Shown here piece by piece: positions 46,801 through 57,052 of a stretch of 64,000 bases of DNA. The position numbers were made by a program, and so were the translations under genes. The stretch comes from Echinometra lucunter. Taxonomy: Eukaryota > Echinodermata > Echinoidea > Camarodonta > Echinometridae. The notes beneath the pieces were generated by a model, which was given only the letters and a program-made list of their open reading frames with translations, was not told where the DNA came from and searched no databases. Location of the stretch: positions 26,622,421-26,686,420 of the forward strand of contig CM057156.1 in assembly GCA_029962745.1 (NCBI GenBank). The letters are read 5' to 3'. Position 1 is the first letter of the stretch. The number at the start of each line of letters is the position of its first letter.

Positions 46801-49800
46801 TGACAAAACATTCATCTGATATTCAAACATGGTCTCTATGAATGTTTGTTTATTGGTTGGGCTTCCTGCAGGTAATCCCACCAGGATACAGATATATAAA
46901 GGATACAAAGTTTTATATACCGGTATAGCAAAATGAGATTCTGCGCTTGTTGACTGTATTGGGAAATATAATTTTTAGCAGGCTTTTCACATGTAATACA
47001 AGTATTATGACTGATGCTCTCTTCTGTAAACTACTGTACATGCACATTCAGGACTACAGAACTAGTGCAAATACATGTGATTGTGCCACATTTGAAAAGA
47101 TGATAAAGAGCTGGTTATTTTTTCATATATACAAATAATAATACTTGGCTCTTTTATAGCACATAACACATTGCAGACTGTCCCTATGCACTTAAAATGA
47201 AAGAAAAAAAAGGAACTATGGTATTTTTCTTACTTGTACTACAAGTAAGAAAAATACACATTAGAAAATATACTTGGAAGCAAGAAAGTACATGTATAGC
47301 GTTGGACACTGAGTTCATGTGTACAACACTATTAAAAGTATTGAATAAATGTTTTGTAACAGATGCTTTTAACATATCTAAATCATTAAGATTTCTCATA
47401 GAATTTGGAATATGTCGTTTTAATTTTCTGTTTTCTCCCCCTCTCCCACCAGTAATGCATTCCCTTTCCAAAAAGCAAATTAACATATATTATTGCAATT
47501 GGATTGGCATAATCTGTATTAATACTGTAGACGGTTTCAAGACTGTGAATTCATCGCAACAAGTGACAACCAATCAACATCCTCAGTCTGATAAAGTCTT
47601 CATTTGTGTAGTTGATCCTGAATAGTTTCAACTTTCGAGTTGTTGAATTTTGATTTTCCATCAAATGGTGAATGGCATGGAACACAGATATACTTAAGCT
47701 TTTCGACATGCCCTCATCAGAGGAAACTCGCATGAATGAACAGAAAGCCGAAAATTGAAACAAATTTAAAAAAATCAAAACTCTGATGAGTGCATGTCAA
47801 CAAAGTTTAAGTATGTCTCTGTTCAATGCTATTTTCTGATTTTGCAGTACCAAACACCTACATGTACTTAATCAAATGGAGAGATGAATAACAGTGATAA
47901 CTTGGATAATTTCATTAAGTTGATAAGTTCAGATGTACATTGTATATCATTATGACTAATTGACATCAACAACCTAAGTACATATGTAGTTTGAATTAGA
48001 TGTACAGTCCTTATTTCTTTCATGACAAAAAATAAATGACAACTCCAGTAGTTTCAAGTTCAAACTTGCTTGATTATGATAAATCACAGTGATGTATGTT
48101 TGACCTTGTTTTTTGTTATAGTTTGCAGTGTTTTTGTGCCCTTTCCTATTTGAAATCAGAAACTTGCAGGAAATTGTGTGGTGGTTGAATGTGACTTTGC
48201 CACAGCCCAGCCTGTGAGAGGTCCTGATGGGAAATGTATACCGGTACCGAGAGGTGAGTCAGGCATTGTTTATTTGACTCACATTGACTTCCTTCTTTTT
48301 TTTTTTTTAATGTTTTGGGGGGAGTGGGATGTGTTTTTTTGTCTTTCGTCAGGAGAGTCATTTTACTAACCCATGTTGTATCCACAACATGATATCTCTG
48401 GCAGGCACCCTTCCGTTTCATGATCATGTGTTTGTTTCATTGTTTAATTCCCTTTTGTTTGGGGGATGGGGGATGGGGTGGGATGGGGTTGCATGGATGA
48501 TGCGATTTGTGCTAGAAAAAGAACACCCAAAATACAACTTTTCTTCAATAACTCAAAAACTGTACGTCAGATGATACTGATATTGATGTGGATTAAAGCT
48601 GAGTAGTGTACAGTTTTATTGGAGATGAATTGTGTATGATATCATGAATTAGTTTCATGAAATTCATGCTTATCTTTTTAAGTTAGGCTTCATTTTTTGC
48701 TCCATTTCCAACCCTTTATACAAAAATTAAAACTTTATACAGGAGTTAGTGGATGTCCATGTGAACGTGTGCTTAATCCCCGTCCAATAACCATGGACAT
48801 GGACAAGAAGCTTAATACTCACTGAGTTTACAACCTTGCAAGGTGTGGTATGCACACCCTTTGTCCATGGCTATTGTGTGAGGATTAAGCACATGCGTGT
48901 ACTTTCACAACTTGGCTCTGGCTTTTTTATGTTATCCATTAATTGCTTCATACTCTGTGCATGCAAACATATGGAAGGGTTTGTAGCAGCACACTGTGTA
49001 TGAAAGATGGAAATATACACAATTGCGTAGTGACCGATATCTTACAAGGCTATGTCTTTAAATGTAAATAGCCCATTAGTGACATAGTGGCAATTAGGAT
49101 GTATACATGTATCTCTACATCTACATACCAGCAGATGTGAGGTAAGTACTGTGGCCTTCAACTCAATACACGTAGTGCTTCATGCTGCTACAAATTTAAT
49201 CTTATCTGTAAACCGGGCAAATAATGTTAGATTGGCATATTGTAAATGTGGCCCAAGGTCACCAAAAGATTCTAGGACAATGAACTCTAACAAAACCCAG
49301 TGAGACAACCAGCATAGTTACATGTATAGTGCCCCCCCCCCCTCCTCCCTCTCCAGGAAAGAAACAAACAAACTACACCACCAGGAAAATTATTCCCTGA
49401 ATATTTTTTTTTTTTTTTTTGTAAATCTGTTGCCCCCTCCTCCATATGAAATCGCTATGTCTCTGTAAGAATATATTATCAAAATAATACTCCATTTCAA
49501 ACTGAAGGGGTTGATGAAGGCCAATTGACCTATACTACATGTATTTGAGGTCAATGTACTTGATTTTGCATACAAAACCAAATGAAAATAAAGTAGGTAT
49601 GTACATGTACATGTAACTCTCTAGACAGAGTTTTGATTAACTCTTTACACAGTCAGCAGTACACTGAAACCTGTCGATAGTGGCCACCCAAGGGAAAGAA
49701 AACGTGGCCTATACATGTATAGACAGGTGGCTGCTACACGTATGGACAGGTTCTGAAACACATAATTACATGTAATCTCCATGGAAATCAATTTCACTGG

Positions 49801-52800
49801 CCACTATACATGTAGGAAGGTGGGTGCTGTAGAGAGGAGGCCACAAGACAGGTTTGGCGGCTTTTACTAAACACTCGGGTCGTGGCTCGCTGGCTATGGT
49901 GCGCCAAGTGTGAACTAGGTTATTCGGCAGTTCAAAACTACAGTCAGTGTACAGTATAACCAAAACTGCATAGCCACGCTCACAAGCATTTCTGGTAAAC
50001 TGATCCTCCCGCCCTCTGCTATGCACAAAGTGTTTATAACAAAACAAAGTCAATGCCCGGGTGAAGTGAATATAGCACTTAATGAGAGATCGTAATTATA
50101 AATCCTGTCTTTGTCATAATGGTGGGAGGTTTTTGTTGGAGAGTAATCTGTTGCATTTCATTTTGTAACGAAATGGTTCATGTTCCTGAATTCTATAAAG
50201 AAATAAAGTTTTGAGTGAACTTTTGGCACTAAATTGTGCAGTTTTGGAACAAATAACTAAGTTAACACTTGGCGCCCCATACCCAGCGAGCCGCGACCCG
50301 AGTGTTTTCCAGCGCGACACGACCCGAGTGTTTAGTAAAAGCCGCTTTGGCTGTATTTGATTTTGGTCTACATGTAACATGCATTTTCCATAGACCTCAG
50401 CCCGTGTTATCTCAGGTTTCATTGTAAGTATTCAGTGGGTTTGTACTGCTAATCTAATACCTAGAGCAGGGACACAAACAATCCCTGCATAGATGCAGCA
50501 ATAGCTGTAGCCTTGAAGGACAGACATAATGCTATGGCAACGACAATTGTCCATTGAATAACCACACTTCTAGAATATTACTGTCTGTATCCAGCAGGTT
50601 TCAATTTTAACTCGTACATGCCTTTAATGTCCTTAAGGACATTAAATTTCAGTCTGATATTCATTATATAGTGGCATTTGCAACCACTTGAAAATAAGAA
50701 ATTTACTATTTTTCTGCACATTCATCTCTTTTTATAAATCATTTTTTTAATGTCAGGTAAATAACCAGGGAACGTTGAATGAAATATGAGTGTTTTCTTG
50801 TTTATATCTCATCTTATTTTTTTGGTTTTCATGCAACCTTCAGGATAACAAGCAGATGCATTTGACATTGGAATGATTGGATAATAACTTGTTGCACTTG
50901 GCACATTACATGCAGTTAATTACTTCATTAGATTTAATATGAAAGAAATATGGTAGTGACAGAAATACATGTATGGTGGTGCATTGCACGTGTATGTCAG
51001 AGTTGCCCATGTCAGACAAACACTCTATGAGGAAAGAAAATTTGAACATGGTTAATGATTTCTTAAAAAAAACCTTCTTTTTAAAAAATTATAAAAGTGA
51101 TGTGTTTTCAAGAGTCTAAACTAACCTCTTTTTAATAGCGAGTGAGAAAATCATAATGTTATTTAAATTGGATAACTTCACCGAATTCTGTGGTAACATT
51201 GGTCCTTCCGACAGACCATGAGCAACTTGGTTGACGACCTTGAGAAGCACCCTAGGCCTGTTTTTCAGAAGTATTGCACTATTGTATATATTTGTCAGAT
51301 ATGATATTACTTGTGTGTAAACCTAATATGGCAATTTCTTAACAATCCAAGCTTTCCTCTTGTAATGCTTTCCTCAAAGGTGAGACAGGGCTAATGCTTT
51401 TCAAGTTGGACAACTTCAACAAGTTTCCTGGCTATCGTGGTCCTTCACAACAGACCCAGAGCAAGCTGGTCCATGATGTCAAGAAGACCGGTGATCTCTT
51501 CTTCAATAGTGGTGACCTGATGATGATAGATGTGGATGGATACGTGTACTTCAAAGACAGGCTAGGGGACACTTTCAGGTGAATATCCAGATCCTTCCTA
51601 AATCTTGAGTTTTAAAGATCAGATAGGGCCCAATGCTGAATTAGTATGTGCCAGTGGCAGTACATCCAGTTTTGTTGTTGCAGTATAATTATGGTAAAAC
51701 CGGTACGATCATGGTGCTACATTTCCTAGAATTGTTTCCACAATGTAATCAAGATTCAAAGCATCAAAAAGACACTCTGTTTTACATGTAGTATCAAAAG
51801 TGGCTTGATGGCTAATCAGATTGCCACTATTTTCCTCATAACGGTAACTTACATAACAGGAGTTTATTGGATGTTTAACCTGAATGATACTGCCCTACTT
51901 ATGAGCTTCACTTCAAACTTTGCCTTCTTGTGTAACCTCAGTCTGTTTTGTTTGATTTAAACTTATACTTACAATTTTCAAGTCAAAGAACTAGCCGCAG
52001 ATAACTATTGTTGACACAGACTTTATGATGAAGATAAGATACATGTTATTATAGTGGAGTGACATTGTTATGTATATCAATGATGATTAAGTTATTCACT
52101 CAGGAAGAAGTACATGGATATAAAGTGGTATGATGTAGAACTATTTCTGTTGCATCAAATATTTGACATAGATTAGGCACCTTATTTGTTTTATTTATGT
52201 AAGTTATTTGTTTTATGTATGAAACAGTTTTACCTCTTCTGCAGTGTGTGCAATGCATAACATGAATGAACGAATTGTACTTCTCATATACCAAAGGTTG
52301 CGGTTTGATTCTTTTGAAATTAAGCACTTAAGGGCTTGTTTTCATGCGTTGAAAGATAAATGGTGGGTGTTGATCCAGTCCTGCAATTACAGTTTAAGAA
52401 AGACTGCTTCAACGCAATTTGGAAATGTTGATTAAGTTTTAAATAAAAATTGGTGTATACCCAGAGAGTTTGAAATCATTACAATAATCAGAAATCAATT
52501 CAGGCATGTTGAAAAGCACATGCACAGGCACAGAATTTGGTATGTGGAACTGCAAACAAATTTTCAGGCCAAACACTCAGGCTGCTTGGGTAATTGTGCT
52601 TTCAGAGGACACATTCAGTGTACTTTCCAAGCTTACTCTCAAGAAACCCTCTGGAACCTCCTGTTGATTGCTTAATATTCAGACTAAGGTAGAACATGAT
52701 AAGAAAAGAAAAGGCTTTGAAATTGGGGACAAAATGCATATTGAAACCAGCTAAAGTGTACTTTCTCGTATGATGATAGTCAAACAAAAGAGCTGATTGA

Positions 52801-55800
52801 AATTTCTATGATGAACAATATGCTATCTGGTCTTAAGTCTGCTCTACATCCTGCATTTATTGATTGGTCTCTGGAGAAGTTGTCAGTTAACTGTAATTGA
52901 TATTGTTGAGTACCATCTTGTATCCTACATGTACATGTATGTATTTTAAAGTGCTGTACAGAGTATGCAGCTAAGAAATTCCATTTTGCATGGTACACTG
53001 TCAGCTGGCATGGTCATGGAATTGTCCTATGACCAGACAACCCATTTTATTCAGATATGTGTGCTGCAGTTTGAACTTTCAGAGTTTGCATTATACAAGT
53101 CAAGGCTGGTCAAAGGTTGGTCAGTCCCCATTGTAATGCATGCCATGGAGACTTGTTGAAATGGGTTTATCTGTGAAATACATGTATGTACAGTGTACAT
53201 TGGTACAGTTGTGTTGTTATACCAGGTGGTCAGTGTAATATTCACATGGAGCCGATTTAATGGCATGGAAGTACTGTGCCATGTGATCTACATGTATAGT
53301 ACAAGGGAAGGATGTACAGCGTGTCCCAATAAAAATGTCCCTCTGATAAACCCCTAGATTAATTTCGAAATGAAGTATTATTATACTTTCAGTGTTCAGA
53401 GTTAGAAAGCCCTATTACTATTGTATCTTCTACGAAATTTTCATCGGTTTCACTTCATTTATTTTTAATACACAATCTGTTATGTAACAGCATTGCTTTT
53501 CATCCCATTCCAAGTTTGCAGTGTAAAAAAGTCTGCACTGCCTTGAAAGTCTTTCCGTAAATCAACTGTTAGTGCCTTTGCTTTCACACTTTCTTGTATT
53601 TTTTAGTTTGGGGTAACAGAAATCAACAGTGGCTGGTTTGAGCTGCTTAGACTTTCATCATTAATGTCATGAAACAGAGAATTTGTCAAGGGAATCAAGT
53701 AGAAATCTGGACAGGTAGCTGTTGGGATGAGCAGGTTCAGAACCTATGAAATCATTGGAAATTGAGAATGTGAATTGTTGAATTATTTTTTAGTTTGAGG
53801 TAACAGAAATCAACAGTGGCTGGTTTGAGCTGCTTAGACTTTCATCATTAATGTCATGAAACAGAGAATTTGTCAAGGGAATCAAGTAGAAATCTGGACA
53901 GGTAGCCGTTGAGATGAGCAGGTTCAGAACCTCTGAAATCATTGGAAATTGAGAATGTGAATTGTTGAATTATGAAAGCCAAAACATGAATGGAACATGT
54001 CAAGCAGCCAGAAAGGCTAATTTTTTAAAGATGTATGATGTTTATGTACTACATGACTGTATCCATATATTCTATGTGTGTAAAATCATTGTAAGTATGT
54101 TATTTTGTTTTACTCTCATACCCGGAGAGGGGGTCGATAGAGTTAATAAATCTTATCTTATCTTCTAGCATGCACTCTGAAAGTAAGCATGACCATGCAG
54201 TGGAACTGAACTTTGAAGAATTTTCATTTAAAAAATGAAATGAACTTGACTGTAGTAATCAATAAGAAAAAAAAACCAACACAGAACTTATTGAAATGAA
54301 AGTGAAGCATCAAATAAGGTATGAATGTGTGTAGTGTGCATTGCTTTAATCAAACTTGGAATGGGTCGAAAAGCACTGCTGTTACAGAAGAACCTGTGTG
54401 TTCTGAACGAATGAAGGGAGACCTTTGAAATTTTCACAGCAACTACAAAATGAAAGGGGCTTTCCAAATATGTAAACTAATAATTTGGTATAAATCTTGA
54501 TTCTGTTAATTATTTTATTGTCTTTGAGAGGGACATTTTACTTGGGACATGCTGTACCTGTAGTACAACAATGTACACTGTAAACCCATACTGCATTCCT
54601 ATCTTCCATCTTCTCCTCCCCTACTCTCCTTCCTCTCTCCTTCCCTCCCTCCTTCCCCCATTCTCTCCCACTCCCCATTCTATCATATCCCTTCTTTTCC
54701 TTCCCCATCACCTTCTCACTCTCCCTCTCATACCCACTCTTCCTCAATCTCTATTCTTACTCTACCCATTGCTTCTCCCCTTCCCCCTTTTCTCCATCTC
54801 TGTCACTGGCCATTCTTTGTCCTTTTTTTATCCTTCACAGCTCTTGTCTCCAAGTATTTTCATATTATATATTTCCTCTTTTATTTTTTTTTCTATTCCT
54901 TCAGGTGGAAAGGAGAGAATGTATCTACAACAGAGGTCTCAAACGTCATAAGTAGATTGCCATACATCATGGAGTGCAATGTGTATGGGGTAGAGGTGCC
55001 AGGTAAACTATGAAATGATAAAAAAAAATACTCTTCTCATTTTTTGCTGACTTAAGGTGCTTTCACACATGATGCGACAGTGTGGTACCACACTGTGGCG
55101 CCACACTGTTTCGTCTTCACACATGGTGGGACTTTGTGTCACCACATATGCTAATGAGCACGCATTAACGTGTCAACTCTCAATAAGAGAGCATATTGTC
55201 AAACTTGCGCACGCTTGCGCAAGCAATCTCATGGCAACAATTTTTGCGCTAACTTTGTAGAAATTTGATTGGTGGCAGCGAAAAAAAGTGTGTCCTGCCT
55301 CGGCGACATTTTTTTGTCGCCCTATACCCATAGGCTTGTACACAAAAAAGTGTGGCACCACACTGTGGCATCATGTGTGAAAGCACCTTATATGTTGATA
55401 AGGCCTACCTTTTTCAATTCATATATGAGGCCAGTGAGGGATTAGTTTTGTAAACCACTTTATACAACTTGTGTCCTTAGTGGAGATTGCGAAATGCTTT
55501 TTATCCTAATTTGAAAGATGTTGATTATGGATTTAATTGCCTTTGAAAGGGGTACCCAATGCTGAAACAATGTTAGTTCATTTAAAAGAGCATGATTTTA
55601 TTAGCAGAAAATCATCTGCCAAAAATTTTTTTTTTAAGTCGTGTTGCCAAGGAAACCCCCAAATGTGGTAAGATTTCCGGATATTTTTGACCCCTCAGCT
55701 GTGACCCAGTTTCAAAGTGGGTACCTTGTTGTGCAGTTCTAGCAAAATGCGCGCAAGGTATAATACATATTGTACAGTCTAGCGCGCAGCACAACTGCAA

Positions 55801-57052
55801 TGCGCGAAGCTGGGTACCCACTTGTACATCATACGGTACTCTACTGAAATGTTCTTATATGGGAATAGTTGTCCTAAGCCTTTTGGTAAAGCAAGTTATT
55901 TACCTTAAAATGACTAGTGGGGCCAATGATGGCCCCACCCTCCCCCCCCCCCCCCCCCCCCCCCCCCCGGAAATTTGTTGCACAGTTGGAACTGCTGCAT
56001 TTTACGCAACCCTTTATCTGACTTTTTTCTTGGAAGTCTTGTGCCTCTTTTTACACCAAATTTCTAGGTCCTTTCATTACTTGATAATTACCTCAAACTG
56101 TATTTACACATATAATGGCCATAGATTATAATACTGAATGAAGCAAATAATGATGTACATAAAAATAATGATGATGTCATATTTTTAACTTGATTTTCAA
56201 GGTCAGTGTAAAATTGTGTGGCAATTGGCCCTGTCACGGCCAAGATATTAAGGGAGAGGCCATCATGCCCCCTCCCCCTTCCTCAATTCCTCCAAAATAG
56301 CTCAGTCTTTTTAGGGTTAAATTTAGGGCAGTATCTGTTGCTAATACTTTATCTTGGAAGCATTGGGGAACATTGCTTAACCCATTCTGAATTTCATTGA
56401 CAAAAGGAAGCAACTCCATAGAATGAGTTTCTTAGAAAATGAAGAAAAATAAGGTACTGTTTTATGTTGCAATCTATGGGGATGCTTACTTTTGATGTTC
56501 CTTTTTTCTGTGTTTTGGAAATTGGGGGTCATGTGACCTTAATTTCTGCATCATCATGTAGAGCATACTGAGAAGTGCCCCAAATGAGGAAAAAATTCAG
56601 TTTTGAAAAAAAAAAATCAGAGTTGCTTCCTTTTGTCATTGGATGGTAGCATTGCCTAATGGGAATAAGAGAATTCACAATGTCACAGGTAAGCACTTTC
56701 ATAATGTCACATTTTGTTGTCCTTCCCAATTCCTGTGCACTCAGGATGCGAGGGTAGAGCAGGAATGGCAGCTGTCGTCCTTCACGATGGTCAGACTCTG
56801 GACCTCAAGAACCTGTACGACCATGCCATCAATCACCTCCCCGACTACGCCTGTCCCAAGTTCATCCGTGTCATGTCGGAGATGGACATCACCAACACCT
56901 TCAAGCACAAGAAGAAACAGCTCGTCGGGCAGGGCTTCAACCCCGATACGATCTCTGACAACCTCTACATCGTCGACAAGGCTAAGGGTGCATACGTTGA
57001 GATGAACTCCAGCATCATGGAAAGTATACGACGAGGAGGCTACAAGCTTTAA
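34388..57052 (+). CDS. SLC27A: Long-chain fatty acid transport protein / very-long-chain acyl-CoA synthetase (gene span, exons listed separately)
   Basis: A spliced gene of nine exons, eight of them seen: 34388-34868, 37512-37727, (exon 3 in gap), 45255-45379, 45808-46008, 48160-48253, 51380-51578, 54905-55002, 56745-57052. Splice phases agree at every visible junction. The visible exons code for 573 residues; the missing exon should add roughly 50, giving about 625, the usual FATP size. Diagnostic motifs are TSGTTG (AMP-binding P-loop, residues 228-233), [22 protein letters not shown], and the family signature [16 protein letters not shown] across exons 7 and 8. SLC27A enzymes are membrane proteins that activate long and very long fatty acids to CoA thioesters using ATP and so drive uptake. 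The C-terminal TFKHKKKQL is most like the SLC27A2/A6 branch, from memory of those proteins. Exon 1A supplies an N-terminal membrane segment. Confidence 0.9.
35487..35815 (+). repeat. Dispersed repeat in FATP intron 1 (pairs with 55545-55840)
   Basis: Contains AAGTGGGTACCCAGCTTCGC, GCGCGCTAGACTGTAC and GCATTGGGTACCCC. The reverse complement of the same sequence lies in the last FATP intron. This copy has an extra ~35-bp duplication around GTACCCACTTTGACGTC that the other lacks. Confidence 0.85.
37205..37361. mobile_element. MITE with GGGCCCC...GGGGGCC inverted ends
   Basis: Starts GGGCCCCATTTCATAAAACT and ends AGTTTTAAGAAACGGGGGCC, an imperfect terminal inverted repeat enclosing about 155 bp. 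Immediately after it (about 37363-37450) is a related half-element with CATCGTTTCATGAACG. It lies within 200 bp of exon 2. Confidence 0.7.
37512..37727 (+). CDS. SLC27A: SLC27A (FATP) exon 2
   Basis: Acceptor CTGTACTTCAG, donor ACAG/gttggc, phase 1 in and out. It codes for residues 161-232 ([20 protein letters not shown] through IFTSGTT) and one base of G233. This is the loop leading into the ATP-binding TSGTTG motif; the following LPKAA-type sequence must come from exon 3. Confidence 0.92.
38552..38837 (+). mobile_element. L1/Tx1-type LINE ORF2 remnant with frameshift
   Basis: Translation gives [18 protein letters not shown] then, after a shift in the A run near 38615, [20 protein letters not shown] and [18 protein letters not shown]. 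This is typical of the linker between endonuclease and reverse transcriptase in L1-like LINEs. It is a dead fragment in FATP intron 2. Confidence 0.75.
41873..42372. other. Assembly gap (500 N)
   Basis: Exactly 500 N, a common placeholder length, so true size may differ. It lies in the 7.5-kb interval between FATP exons 2 and 4, where one exon of about 160 bp is required. I found no LPKAA-like coding sequence in the visible parts of that interval. Confidence 0.95.
42982..43395. mobile_element. TTAA-flanked MITE, family 1 copy A
   Basis: Ends CCCATAGAGGTACAGTG and CTGTACTGCTATGGG, flanked on both sides by TTAA (42978-42981 and 43396-43399). The TTAA duplication fits piggyBac or Kolobok-type mobilisation. 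A second copy is at 59727-60128. Confidence 0.85.
44051..44247. mobile_element. Mariner-like MITE, copy 1
   Basis: Terminal repeats TACAGTGAAACCTG and CAGGTTTGACTGTA, with TA at both ends as in Tc1/mariner insertions. The left end is duplicated (also at 44027-44040). Interior words such as GTATAAAGACCAC and TTTATAGACAGGTGG recur in the copies at 49660 and 60687. Confidence 0.8.
44640..45134. mobile_element. TTAA-flanked MITE, family 2
   Basis: Perfect terminal inverted repeats AGGCATTGGCTAAC and GTTAGCCAATGCCT, flanked by TTAA (44636-44639 and 45135-45138). About 495 bp with no transposase. The right end is only 120 bp before FATP exon 4. Confidence 0.88.
45255..45379 (+). CDS. SLC27A: SLC27A (FATP) exon 4
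   Basis: Acceptor TTTTCTTTTAG, donor GAA/gtaagt, phase 1 in, 0 out. Translation [20 protein letters not shown] and [19 protein letters not shown]. The [10 protein letters not shown] and [10 protein letters not shown] blocks are near-invariant in FATPs. Confidence 0.93.
45808..46008 (+). CDS. SLC27A: SLC27A (FATP) exon 5
   Basis: Acceptor CACTTTTCAG, donor GAG/gtaatc, phase 0 to 0, 67 codons. Holds [20 protein letters not shown] and [13 protein letters not shown], matching the FATP GNGL and Y(G)ATE adenylation motifs, then [15 protein letters not shown] donor 15 bases earlier (GGGAG/gtactc) would break the frame with exon 6. Confidence 0.9.
48160..48253 (+). CDS. SLC27A: SLC27A (FATP) exon 6
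   Basis: Acceptor TTGAAATCAG, donor GAGAG/gtgagt, phase 0 in, 1 out. Codes for [20 protein letters not shown] and [12 protein letters not shown]. The RGPDGxCIP stretch is the typical FATP beta-strand before the hinge. A nearer AG (CTTGCAG) gives the wrong phase. Confidence 0.88.
49660..50355. mobile_element. Mariner-like MITE, copy 2, split by a nested insertion
   Basis: Left end TACACTGAAACCTG at 49660. Its right end CAGGTTTG is interrupted after 49856 and resumes at 50350 as GCTGTATT, which together restore the CAGGTTTGGCTGTA terminus seen in copy 1. Interior words (GTGGCCACCCAAGGGA, TAGACAGGTGGC) match the family. Confidence 0.85.
49857..50345. mobile_element. Nested transposon with 28-bp perfect inverted ends
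   Basis: A 489-bp insertion flanked by TTTG duplications (49853-49856 and 50346-50349). Outer ends read GCGGCTTTTACTAAACACTC and its exact complement, a perfect inverted repeat of 28 bp, followed by further inverted similarity (GGCTCGCTGG...GCGCCAAGTG). The right arm carries an extra ~26-bp internal duplication. No coding capacity. The 4-bp duplication does not by itself identify the superfamily. Confidence 0.88.
51139..51252 (+). pseudogene. Decayed duplicate of FATP exon 7
   Basis: After an acceptor-like TCTTTTTAATAG it reads [20 protein letters not shown] and IGPSDRP, then a one-base deletion, then [11 protein letters not shown]. This aligns with exon 7 ([36 protein letters not shown]). 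It lies 127 bp upstream of the functional exon in the same orientation. The frameshift leads to a stop, and no downstream donor is kept. Confidence 0.8.
51380..51578 (+). CDS. SLC27A: SLC27A (FATP) exon 7
   Basis: Acceptor CCTCAAAG, donor TTTCAG/gtgaat, phase 1 in, 2 out. Holds [20 protein letters not shown] and LGDTF, the adenylation-domain hinge with the ATP-ribose-binding Asp and the DRxGDTFR motif. Usual Thr of TGD is Ser here. Confidence 0.93.
53600..53973. repeat. Two-copy tandem duplication, 187-bp period
   Basis: The unit starting TTTTAGTTTGGGGTAACAG at about 53600 is repeated at about 53787, with only about four substitutions between copies. Intronic and non-coding; the high identity suggests a recent event. 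Confidence 0.85.
54905..55002 (+). CDS. SLC27A: SLC27A (FATP) exon 8
   Basis: Acceptor TATTCCTTCAG, donor CCAG/gtaaac, phase 2 in, 1 out. Codes for [20 protein letters not shown] and [25 protein letters not shown] is the hallmark FATP/VLACS signature. Confidence 0.95.
55055..55388. mobile_element. MITE with AGGTGCTTTCACAC inverted ends
   Basis: Ends AGGTGCTTTCACACATGATG and CATCATGTGTGAAAGCACCT, a near-perfect inverted repeat, with nested palindromes (CAGTGTGGTACCACACTG) inside the left end. TA flanks both ends; alternatively a TAA/TTA pair as in PIF/Harbinger. Located 52 bp after exon 8. Confidence 0.8.
55545..55840 (-). repeat. Dispersed repeat in FATP last intron (inverted copy of 35487-35815)
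   Basis: Reverse complement of the intron 1 copy over about 290 bp, including GGGGTACCCAATGCTGAAAC and GCTGGGTACCCACTT. Followed at 55939-55968 by a C tract of about 30. Confidence 0.85.
56745..57052 (+). CDS. SLC27A: SLC27A (FATP) last exon (9)
   Basis: Acceptor GTGCACTCAG, phase 1 in, stop TAA at 57050-57052; 101 residues from [12 protein letters not shown] to GGYKL. It is the C-terminal subdomain of the adenylating enzyme, with [12 protein letters not shown] and [19 protein letters not shown]. Codons here end mostly in C or G, unlike exons 1A and 2. Confidence 0.94.

Noticed and set aside
47197..47625. 142-residue open frame in FATP intron 5
   Set aside because: AT-rich composition, no domain, overlaps a reverse frame of similar length; length is within chance for this base composition.
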